NCBI GenBank assembly: GCA_937864975.1
Contig: CALMDI010000126.1
Location: 1 to 7,186, forward strand
DNA from: an uncultured Chloroflexota bacterium
Lineage (GTDB): Bacteria > Chloroflexota > Anaerolineae > Aggregatilineales > Phototrophicaceae
Reading direction: 5' to 3'
Length of the DNA stretch: 7,186 bases
Shown: positions 1-6,377 of the stretch, one piece after another
How the letters are laid out: the number at the start of each line of letters is the position of its first letter
Numbering within the stretch: the stretch's first letter is position 1
The notes under the pieces: generated by a model
What the model was told of the DNA's origin: nothing
Seen by the model: the letters and a program-made list of their open reading frames with translations, nothing else
Databases searched by the model: none
Program-made: the position numbers and the translations under genes

Positions 1-2604
1 AATGCGCTGCGCGGCGCGGAAGCCGATGCCAACCTGCGCCGCCGCGTGGGTATCGTCCTGCGTTCCGGCGCGATCCGCGACCTGCATGACGTCGCCCTGC
101 TGATCGGCGCGGGCGCGAACGCCCTGATCCCTTACGCGCTGTACGCAGTCGGGCTTGGCATCGCGCCGCGCCCGCCGAAAACGCCGCTGGAGTCGGAGCA
201 GGTCATCGAGCGGTTGAGCAATACCATCGCCGCCATCAACGGCGGCTTGCAGAAAATCACGTCGACTATCGGCTGCCACGAGCTGCGCGGCTTTGGCAAG
301 CCGTTTAGCTCGGTCGGACTGGCAAGCAGCGTGGCGTCTGTTTTCGGCACGCCGAACTACTTCGGCTCCGAGCGCGTCGGTACGACCTGGAGCGACCTTC
401 GCAGTGAAGCGGAGATACGCGCCTGCGAGCTGCGCGGCGAGAAGGCGACCAGGCTGGACAACCCGGATCGGTTTTATCCCAAGATGTGGAAGCGCGTCGA
501 AGACCTCGCGCTGGGCGACACGACGCTGGACGAATACGCGGCGGAACTGATCGAGCTTGAGCGCGAGATGCCGGTCGCCATTCGTCACCTGCTTGGCTTG
601 AAGGCGTCGGATGCGCCCGTAGACCCCGCGACGGTCGATACACGCACGCGCGACCACGCGCTGCCGATCCTGATCGGCGCGATGTCGTTCGGCTCGCAGG
701 GCGAGCTTGCCTACAAAGCCTACGCGGAAGCGGCGCACCGGCTGAACATTCTGTGCGTGAACGGCGAAGGCGGCGAGCTGCCCGACATCATGGGCAAGTA
801 TTACCGAACGCGCGGTCAGCAGATTGCGTCGGCGCGATTCGGCGTCAACATCCAGTTTCTGAACTCGGCGTGCGTGCTGGAAATCAAGGTCGGTCAGGGC
901 GCGAAACCGGGCGAAGGCGGTCAGCTTCCCGGCTACAAAGTCACCGAACAGGTGGCGCTGGCACGCTCGACCATGCCGGGCGTTGACCTGATTTCCCCAA
1001 GCAACAATCACGACGTCTATTCGATTGAAGACCTCGCCCAGTTGATCGACGAACTCAAGACGGCGAATCCGCTCGCGCGCGTCTCCGTGAAAATCCCGGT
1101 TGTCCCCGGCGTCGGCATCATCGCCGTCGGCGTGGCGAAAGCGGGCGCGGACATCATCAACGTCACCGGCTACGAAGGCGGCACGGGCGCGGCGCGCGCG
1201 CATTCCCTGCGCCACGTCGGCTTGCCCGCCGAAATCGGCGTGTGGATGGCGCACCGCGCGCTCATCGAAAGCGGCTTGCGCGACGACGTGGAATTGTGGT
1301 GTGACGGCGGCATGAAGAGCGGGCGCGACGTGCTCAAGCTGATGTGCCTCGGCGCGAACCGGGTCGGCTTTGGCACGATGGCGATGGTTGCGGTCGGCTG
1401 TACGATCTGTCGCAAGTGTCATGAAGGCACCTGTCACGTCGGCATCACGACGCACATCAGGACGAAGGAAGAAGCCGCCCTCAAGGGCATCAAACACTTC
1501 GACCCCCGCGACTACGAGCTTGCCGTTCAGGGCATCGTCAACGTGTTCAACGCGCTTGCCGAGGACATCCGGCGGCAAACGGCTCTTCTCGGCTTCAGCC
1601 GCACGCAGGACGTGGTCGGTCGCGCCGACCTGATCGAGCAAATTGCCTATCACGACAAGATCGACCTGAGCTACCTGACCCACCGCGTTCCCTCGCAGTC
1701 GCGGCGGCAGATGCAGCCCGGCGTCGGGCGGCTGCTGGCGCGCCCGCGCAACTCGCTCACCAAGCAGATTACCTCGCTCATGAAAGAGCGTGTCGATCAC
1801 GGCGACCTCGAACTGACCTACGACGACGAAGCGGTCATGGCAATGGATCGCGCGCTCGGCACGCACGTCAGCGGCGCGATTGAGCGCGGCGAGCTTCCCG
1901 GCGTCGAAGCCGTGCATCTGCGTTTCAGCAATTCGGCGGTGCCGGGCAATGGACTCGCCGCGTTCCTCGGCTCGAAAGTGGACGTGCTGGTCGAAGGCGG
2001 CGCGCAGGACGGCGTGGCGAAATGCGCCAAAGGCGGCGCGGTGACGATCCTCAAGGGGTTGAATCACGACGGTCGCCGTCTGGATGGCTCGGTTGGCAAG
2101 AGCTTTGCCTATGGCGCGCAGGGCGGAACGTTCATCGTGCAGGGCTACGCGGACACGCGCGCCTGCATCCGCCTCAGCGGCGCGACGGTCATTTTCGGCG
2201 GTGAAATCAAGGAGCCGCTGCGCGATGATCTCGGCAACCTTGCCTCGCGCGCCAACCTCAAGGGTTACGCCTGCGAGTACATGACGTCCGGTCGCGTCAT
2301 CATCCTGGGCGATCCGGGTCCGTGGCTGGCGGCGGGCATGTCCGGCGGCGCGATCTACCAGCGCGTGCAGCCCGAAATGGGTCTGACCCTCGACGCGATT
2401 CGCCGCCGCATCGCCAAAGGCGCGTCGGTCGACATTTTCCCGCTCGACGAAAAAGCCATCACGGACGTTCACGAAATGCTGCGGCTGTACATTCAGACGC
2501 TCGAATCGAACAACCAGCCGGAAGCCACCGCGCACCTGTACGAACTCATGCGCCGCCCGCAGGACTTTTTCGTCAAGATTGCCCCGCCGACGCGGAAGAA
2601 CTGA
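1..2604 (+). CDS. gltB: Glutamate synthase large subunit (GltB-like), C-terminal part; 5' end outside window
   Basis: Cytoplasmic flavin/iron-sulfur enzyme that uses glutamine-derived ammonia to reductively aminate 2-oxoglutarate to glutamate. The frame is open from base 1, so this is a fragment of 867 codons; the N-terminal amidotransferase domain (catalytic Cys) would lie upstream. Numbering within the fragment: residues 1 to about 60 end the central domain (DLHDVALLIGAGANALIPYA, compare the usual HHFALLLGYGADAINPY). An FMN-domain linker follows, with GLQKITSTIG and RFYPKMWK. The FMN barrel contains GAMSFGS (226-232), GQGAKPGEGGQLPG, HDVYSIEDLAQLI, GGTGAA and DGGMKSGRDV (from Asp435). The cluster motif has Cys467, Cys473 and Cys478 in the canonical C-x5-C-x4-C spacing, plus an extra Cys470. 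The C-terminal GXGXG domain includes GSVGKSFAYGAQGG, CEYMTSGR (Cys758) and AAGMSGG. The motif wording (GCTICRKCH...TCHVGI) matches a GltB variant I recall from Actinobacteria and Chloroflexi rather than the E. coli type. No small subunit (gltD) lies downstream; the next gene is convergent. The family is certain, the exact subclass less so. Confidence 0.93.
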   Translation, partial: NALRGAEADANLRRRVGIVLRSGAIRDLHDVALLIGAGANALIPYALYAVGLGIAPRPPKTPLESEQVIERLSNTIAAINGGLQKITSTIGCHELRGFGKPFSSVGLASSVASVFGTPNYFGSERVGTTWSDLRSEAEIRACELRGEKATRLDNPDRFYPKMWKRVEDLALGDTTLDEYAAELIELEREMPVAIRHLLGLKASDAPVDPATVDTRTRDHALPILIGAMSFGSQGELAYKAYAEAAHRLNILCVNGEGGELPDIMGKYYRTRGQQIASARFGVNIQFLNSACVLEIKVGQGAKPGEGGQLPGYKVTEQVALARSTMPGVDLISPSNNHDVYSIEDLAQLIDELKTANPLARVSVKIPVVPGVGIIAVGVAKAGADIINVTGYEGGTGAARAHSLRHVGLPAEIGVWMAHRALIESGLRDDVELWCDGGMKSGRDVLKLMCLGANRVGFGTMAMVAVGCTICRKCHEGTCHVGITTHIRTKEEAALKGIKHFDPRDYELAVQGIVNVFNALAEDIRRQTALLGFSRTQDVVGRADLIEQIAYHDKIDLSYLTHRVPSQSRRQMQPGVGRLLARPRNSLTKQITSLMKERVDHGDLELTYDDEAVMAMDRALGTHVSGAIERGELPGVEAVHLRFSNSAVPGNGLAAFLGSKVDVLVEGGAQDGVAKCAKGGAVTILKGLNHDGRRLDGSVGKSFAYGAQGGTFIVQGYADTRACIRLSGATVIFGGEIKEPLRDDLGNLASRANLKGYACEYMTSGRVIILGDPGPWLAAGMSGGAIYQRVQPEMGLTLDAIRRRIAKGASVDIFPLDEKAITDVHEMLRLYIQTLESNNQPEATAHLYELMRRPQDFFVKIAPPTRKN

Positions 2605-2609
2605 TCAAT

Positions 2610-3476
2610 TTACAATCCCGATTCGACTTTGAATCGCCGCGCTGCGTTCAGGTGCTGGTCAATGCCGGTATAGCCAGCCCCCATCGTCGAAAGGCAGATG
2701 TGGGTTACGCCGAGTGCATTCACCCGCGCCGCCTCCCGTTCCCAGCCATCCGCCGGGGGGTTGAAGACGTTGTAACGAACGTCGATTCCAAACTCATTCC
2801 GGCTTCGCCCCGCCTGTTCCAGATTCTCCCCGATAAATTCCAGACGCGCCCGCAGTTGGTCGGTGGGCATGGGATTGGTTATCCAGCCGTCGCCAATCCT
2901 CGCCGCGCGCCTGAGCGCCATGTCTTCGCGCGCGCCAAACCAGATCGGAATCGGACGTTGGATGGGCATCGGATTCAACCCTGCATCGGGAAGCGCATGG
3001 TAGTCGCCGTCGAAGGTCACGAGGGGCTGCGTCCACAGCGCGCGTAACAGGTGAATCTGCTCTTCGATACGCTTGCCACGATTACGGAAATTTTCGTTCA
3101 AGCCAACGTACTCGACCTCATTCCATCCTAACCCCACCCCCAGACGCAGCCTGCCGCCCGACAGGACATCCACCTCCGCCGCCTGTTTGGCGACCAGCGC
3201 CGTCTGCCGCTGCGGTAGAATGAGCACCCCGGTCACAAGCTGGATACGCTCTGTCAGCCCAGCCAGATAGCCAAAGAGGACGAAGACCTCGTGGAACTGT
3301 GATTGATGCGTGTATGGACCTTTCCAGCCGCCCGGTCGGTCCGGGTTTGCGCCCAGCACGTGATCGTAGGCAAGAAGATAGTCAAAGCCCATGCCCTCCA
3401 CAGCCTGCGCGAAATCGCGCACCGATGCCGCATCAGAGCCAATTTCAGTCTGAGGGAATGTGATGCCAATTTTCAT
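2610..3476 (-). CDS. LLM-class (luciferase-like) flavin/F420-dependent oxidoreductase
   Basis: A 288-residue TIM-barrel oxidoreductase of the bacterial luciferase-like monooxygenase superfamily, the usual length for its F420/FMN subgroup. Visible family features: N-terminal MKIGITFPQTE; FDYLLAYDHVLG (31-42); LVTGVLILPQR (80-90); the LSGGRLRLGVGLGWNEVEY signature (105-123); RGKRIEEQIHLLRALW (133-148); RPIPIWFGA (174-182); and RRAARIGDGWI (189-199). Together these resemble the TIGR03619-type F420-dependent group, but cofactor and substrate cannot be read from sequence. The ATG start is supported by AGGAG six bases upstream (3483-3487); a nearer ATG at 3481-3479 runs into a stop within three codons. 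The gene follows lysK on the same strand after 68 bp, so it may be the tail of the lysine operon or have its own weak promoter. Its TAA stop lies five bases from the convergent gltB stop. No lysine-pathway role is known for this family, so a functional link is speculative. Confidence 0.88.
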   Translation of the reverse strand: MKIGITFPQTEIGSDAASVRDFAQAVEGMGFDYLLAYDHVLGANPDRPGGWKGPYTHQSQFHEVFVLFGYLAGLTERIQLVTGVLILPQRQTALVAKQAAEVDVLSGGRLRLGVGLGWNEVEYVGLNENFRNRGKRIEEQIHLLRALWTQPLVTFDGDYHALPDAGLNPMPIQRPIPIWFGAREDMALRRAARIGDGWITNPMPTDQLRARLEFIGENLEQAGRSRNEFGIDVRYNVFNPPADGWEREAARVNALGVTHICLSTMGAGYTGIDQHLNAARRFKVESGL

Positions 3477-3482
3477 CCCATG

Positions 3483-3487
3483 CTCCT
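3483..3487 (-). promoter_or_regulatory. Ribosome binding site of the LLM oxidoreductase
   Basis: AGGAG on the minus strand, six bases before the ATG at 3476. It fixes this ATG as the start, because the overlapping upstream ATG (3481-3479) is in another frame and stops almost at once. Confidence 0.75.
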
Positions 3488-3519
3488 GGTGTTACGGGAA
3501 GGCTGCCGAAGGATTGAAA

Positions 3520-3548
3520 ATAATAGCGCAAATGGAGCGCTGCATCAG
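3520..3548 (-). promoter_or_regulatory. Possible weak promoter for the LLM oxidoreductase
   Basis: The 68-bp gap between lysK and the oxidoreductase gene contains, on the minus strand, TATTAT (3525-3520), one mismatch from a sigma-70 type -10 box. A poor -35 candidate, CTGATG (3548-3543), lies 17 bp upstream and matches TTGACA at only three of six positions; it overlaps the lysK stop codon. The gap is visibly more AT-rich than its surroundings, which alone could produce such a match. Read-through from the lys operon is an equally good explanation for expression. Confidence 0.2.
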
Positions 3549-4630
3549 ACCGAGAGGTGCTCGATGACGTGCTGAAGCGTGACCACGGCTTTGGCATATT
3601 CACTCAGCGGCAGGTGTTCCTGCGGCGTGTGGTCGAGGTTGCTGTCGCCTGGTCCGTAGGCGATGATCGGGCATGACCACGCCGCGCCGACGACGTTCAT
3701 ATCGCTCGTGCCCGTCTTGAGGACGAAACCGGGCTGTCCGCCCTGCGCGCGGATCGCCGCCAGCATCCCGCGCACGAGCGCGTTGTTCTTGTCGCCCTGG
3801 TACGCCTGCTCCCGGCTGTAGCCTCGTAACGTCCCGTCTTCCGGCGCGAACGCCGATACCACGTCGAACACCTCGTCGGGCGTAAAGCGCGGCGGCAGCC
3901 GAAAGCCAACCGTCAGCCTGACCGTGTCAGTCAAGTGATCGGAACTCGTGTTAAACGAGCGCAAACTCGTCATCACCTGATCGAAATAGCGCTCGAACCC
4001 GGCATTGACGCCTGCCGCCCACGCCTGTACAGCGTTCCAGAACTGCACGCCAAGCTCCGCGACGCTCGGCTCCGGGCGGGCGGTGTGCGCTACCGGGCGC
4101 GACAGCGTGAAATCCACCAGCAGCCGCCCCTTGTAGCCCAGCGTGATGCGCTCAGCGCTGCTCGGCTCTCCGATGATGCACAGGTCGGGCGCGAACTGAT
4201 CGCGGACGTAATACGCGCCTTTGCTGGTGGCGATTTCTTCCTCGACCGCGCCGACGACGATCACGCGCCAGCCGTCGGGAATCGCGGCGCGGTGGGCGGC
4301 TTCGGCAAACGCGCACAGCGAGCCTTTGGCATCGACGCTGCCGCGTCCGTACAGGCTTCCGCGCTTGATCTTCACGCGCAGCTCGCCGGGAAAGGTGTCG
4401 ATGTGTCCCAGAAGCATCAGCGTGCGCGCCGCGTTCGCATCCCCGCGAATCCCGACGGCGTTGCCGACCGCGTCAACGTAAGCGTGAAAGCCGCGCGCGC
4501 CCATCCAATCGACCAGATACGAAACGGCTGCGCTTTCCTGAGCCGAGGGACTGTAATGGCAAACCAGATTGACAAGCAGATCGGATGAAACGCTGCCTTC
4601 GCCCGCCGCGTGCTCCCGCGTTTCGGTCAA
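3545..4630 (-). CDS. lysK: [LysW]-lysine hydrolase LysK (M20 family metallopeptidase)
   Basis: Zinc-type M20 amidohydrolase that releases free L-lysine from the LysW carrier protein, the last step of the bacterial/archaeal AAA lysine pathway; some homologues also act on LysW-ornithine. The protein has 361 residues from the TTG start, about the usual length. Metal and catalytic motifs are intact: GHIDTFPG with His76 and Asp78, GRGSVDAKG with the bridging Asp100, GAVEEE (130-132) with the general-base and metal Glu, IIGEPSS with Glu155, AHTARPE with His182 of the dimerisation domain, and YGPGDSNLDHTPQEH with His334 near the C-terminus. KTGTSDMNVV and the YGPGDSxLDHTP ending are what I associate with LysK rather than ArgE or DapE. 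TTG at 4630-4628 is chosen because it overlaps the lysU stop (TTGA), has GGGGAG eight bases upstream, and because the next in-frame ATG (residue 43) would remove the conserved YSPSAQE segment. Last lys gene of the visible operon. Confidence 0.9.
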   Translation of the reverse strand: MTETREHAAGEGSVSSDLLVNLVCHYSPSAQESAAVSYLVDWMGARGFHAYVDAVGNAVGIRGDANAARTLMLLGHIDTFPGELRVKIKRGSLYGRGSVDAKGSLCAFAEAAHRAAIPDGWRVIVVGAVEEEIATSKGAYYVRDQFAPDLCIIGEPSSAERITLGYKGRLLVDFTLSRPVAHTARPEPSVAELGVQFWNAVQAWAAGVNAGFERYFDQVMTSLRSFNTSSDHLTDTVRLTVGFRLPPRFTPDEVFDVVSAFAPEDGTLRGYSREQAYQGDKNNALVRGMLAAIRAQGGQPGFVLKTGTSDMNVVGAAWSCPIIAYGPGDSNLDHTPQEHLPLSEYAKAVVTLQHVIEHLSV

Positions 4631-5124
4631 CGTGCCGACTCCCCGAAACGCCGCTGAAGCATCGGCACCAACCCGCCCGCGTCGAGAATCGCCTGCACAG
4701 ATGGCGACAGCGTGGGCATAGCAAACACCTGTCCCGCCGCGTGAATCTCGCCGGAAAGACGATCTATCATGATTGTGTCGCCTGTCCGCACCACGTCGCG
4801 CAGACCGGAACACACCACGGGCAAGATCCCCTGATTGATGCAGTTGCGGAAATACAGCCCGCTGAAGGACTCCGCGATCAGAACCGGCACGCCGACGTAT
4901 TTGAGCGCCGTCACCGCCTGCTCGCGGCTGCTGCCGCAGCCCCAGTTGCGCCCCGCGACGATCACATCGCCGGGTTGGACGCCCACCGCGAACGCCGGGT
5001 CGAGGTCTTCGAGCGCGTGCGCGGCGATCTCGTCGGGCGTTTTCAGCGTGTAGGTGTACTTTCCGGGAAAAATCACGTCCGTATTGACGTGATCGCCATA
5101 CACCCAGACTCGATGCTCGCTCAT
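4627..5124 (-). CDS. lysU: Homoaconitase small subunit LysU (aconitase swivel domain)
   Basis: Small subunit of the two-part homoaconitase, which supplies the swivelling domain that closes over the Fe-S active site of LysT in the homocitrate to homoisocitrate isomerisation. It has 165 residues, typical for LeuD/LysU proteins. Visible motifs: YGDHVNTDVIFPGKY (9-23), the family's GDxIxTDxIxPG signature; the specificity loop YTYTLKTP (23-30); HALEDLDPAFA; the substrate-binding GRNWGCGSSRE (58-68); and ESFSGLYFRNCINQGILP (85-102). The sequence alone cannot fully exclude an isopropylmalate isomerase small subunit, but position between lysT and lysK in one operon with homocitrate synthase makes LysU the better call. 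The ATG start overlaps the lysT stop as ATGA, with GGGAG eight bases upstream (5133-5137). Confidence 0.87.
   Translation of the reverse strand: MSEHRVWVYGDHVNTDVIFPGKYTYTLKTPDEIAAHALEDLDPAFAVGVQPGDVIVAGRNWGCGSSREQAVTALKYVGVPVLIAESFSGLYFRNCINQGILPVVCSGLRDVVRTGDTIMIDRLSGEIHAAGQVFAMPTLSPSVQAILDAGGLVPMLQRRFGESAR
4639..4644 (-). promoter_or_regulatory. Ribosome binding site deciding the lysK TTG start
   Basis: GGGGAG on the minus strand, eight bases upstream of TTG at 4630-4628 and inside the end of lysU. Together with the TTGA stop/start overlap it supports a rare TTG start and translational coupling of lysK to lysU. Confidence 0.7.
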
Positions 5125-6377
5125 GACAGGAACTCCCGCGGGTCGGCAATCGCGCCGCGAATAGCGCTGGCGGCGACGACGTAGGGGCTGGCGAGATAGA
5201 CAGGCGCGTCCGGCGTGCCCATACGCCCGCGAAAATTGCGGTTTCCGCTGCTGATGGTTGCCTCGTTTGGCGCGGGTACGCCCATGTGGTTGCCCATGCA
5301 GGGACCGCAGCCAGGCGTGGTAATGGTCGCGCCCGCTTCCAGCAGGGTTTCGATATAACCACGCCGCGTCGCCTCGAGAAGCACCTGCGCGCTTGCCGGA
5401 ATGACGATCAGCCGACAGTGGACTTTATGCCCGCGCAGCACCGCCGCCGCGGCGCACAAATCTTCCAATCGACCGTTCGTGCAGGTGCCGATGAACGCCT
5501 GCTGCACCGGCTGACCAACCGCGCGGGACAGCGTGACGACGTTATCCGGTGAGTGCGGCAGCGCGATCTGCGGCTCTAACAGGCTGACATCCAGGGCGGA
5601 GTCATCGGCATAATGCGCGTCGGCATCGGGATAAAGCGGTGTGTAATCGCGGGTGCGATTCGTTTCCAGGTAGTCAAAAACCGCTTGATCGGGCGGCAGG
5701 TAGGCGCTCATCGCGCCAAATTCCGCCATCATGTTCGGCAGCACCGCGCGCTCGTCCAGCGACAGCGACGCCAGCGCATCTCCCAGAAACTCGACCGAAC
5801 GATACTGCCCGCCGTCCGCGCCCCGGTCGCCGATGATTCGCAGGGCAATATCCTTCGCCGTCACCCCAAACGGCAGGCGTCCGGTCAGCGTCACCCGCAT
5901 GGCATCGGGCACGCGAATCCACAACATGCCTGTCGCCCAGAGCGCCGCCATCTCCGTGCGCCCCACGCCCATGCCGAACGCGCCGAGCCACCCGAAATGC
6001 GTGCTGTGGCTGTCCGCGCCGAGGATGGTCTCGCCCGGCAGAACAAGCGCTTCCTCGCTGATGACCTGATGGCAGATACCTCGCCCTACTTCAAAAAAGT
6101 GCCTGATGCCCTGCTCGCGCACCCACTGTCGAATTTCGGCGTGATTCTGGGCGTGCTGCGTCGTCGGCGCGGGCACGGCATGATCGAGGGTGATGGCGAC
6201 ACGCTCAGGATGCGCGATGCGCGGCGCGCCGATTTTCTCGAAGATGCGGCGAATCGCGGCGGAGTTATCGTGGCTGAAAATAACGTCCGGCGTCACATCC
6301 AGAATGTCGCCCGCCCGCGCGCCGCTCGCGCCCGCCGCGCGTGCCAGCGCCTTCTCGACAAAGGTATAGCCGGTCAC
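5121..6377 (-). CDS. lysT: Homoaconitase large subunit LysT (aconitase family, Fe-S)
   Basis: Catalytic subunit of homoaconitase, which with LysU converts homocitrate through cis-homoaconitate to homoisocitrate in the AAA lysine pathway. The protein has 418 residues, matching the short prokaryotic LeuC2/LysT type rather than the longer E. coli LeuC. The three 4Fe-4S ligands are present: Cys299 in FIGTCTNGRLEDL, and Cys357 and Cys360 in TTPGCGPCMGNH. Other aconitase signatures are an N-terminal VTPDVIFSHDN, ITLDHAVPAP, GADSHSTHFGWLGAFGMGVG (Asp122-Ser-His124) and ISSGNRNFRGRMG. GTG at 6377-6375 is chosen because it overlaps the homocitrate synthase stop (GTGA) and has GGGAG seven bases upstream; the reading frame stays open to 6542, but that extension lies inside homocitrate synthase and is not family-like. 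LeuC is the main alternative identity; the operon partners favour LysT. Confidence 0.9.
   Translation of the reverse strand: MTGYTFVEKALARAAGASGARAGDILDVTPDVIFSHDNSAAIRRIFEKIGAPRIAHPERVAITLDHAVPAPTTQHAQNHAEIRQWVREQGIRHFFEVGRGICHQVISEEALVLPGETILGADSHSTHFGWLGAFGMGVGRTEMAALWATGMLWIRVPDAMRVTLTGRLPFGVTAKDIALRIIGDRGADGGQYRSVEFLGDALASLSLDERAVLPNMMAEFGAMSAYLPPDQAVFDYLETNRTRDYTPLYPDADAHYADDSALDVSLLEPQIALPHSPDNVVTLSRAVGQPVQQAFIGTCTNGRLEDLCAAAAVLRGHKVHCRLIVIPASAQVLLEATRRGYIETLLEAGATITTPGCGPCMGNHMGVPAPNEATISSGNRNFRGRMGTPDAPVYLASPYVVAASAIRGAIADPREFLS
5133..5137 (-). promoter_or_regulatory. Ribosome binding site of lysU
   Basis: GGGAG on the minus strand, eight bases before the ATG at 5124-5122 and within the last codons of lysT. 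The start sits in an ATGA overlap with the lysT stop. Confidence 0.7.

Noticed and set aside
1185..1202. Alternating GC run (GCGCGCGC) in gltB
   Set aside because: Explained by Ala/Arg codons in a GC-rich genome; no repeat array or symmetrical site beyond that.
2619..2636. Perfect 6-bp inverted repeat CGATTC-GACTTT-GAATCG near the convergent stops, considered as a bidirectional terminator
   Set aside because: The stem is short, only half GC, does not extend further, lies inside the oxidoreductase coding end and is not followed by a T-run on either strand.
2322..3047. A 241-codon plus-strand open frame across the gltB/oxidoreductase junction
   Set aside because: It is out of frame in gltB and antisense to the oxidoreductase, both clearly real; composition is typical of a shadow frame.
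3935..4588. A 217-codon plus-strand open frame opposite lysK
   Set aside because: Antisense shadow of lysK, with no motif and biased Arg/Ala composition.
3545..4630. Identification as ArgE or DapE instead of LysK
   Set aside because: All M20 enzymes share the metal motifs, but the KTGTSDMN and C-terminal YGPGDSxLDHTP segments and the homocitrate synthase/lysT/lysU operon favour LysK.
4628..5362. A long N-terminal extension of the lysK frame, open back to 5362
   Set aside because: It runs through all of lysU and part of lysT in another frame, is arginine-rich and not family-like. The TTG at 4630 with its ribosome binding site gives a normal-length LysK.
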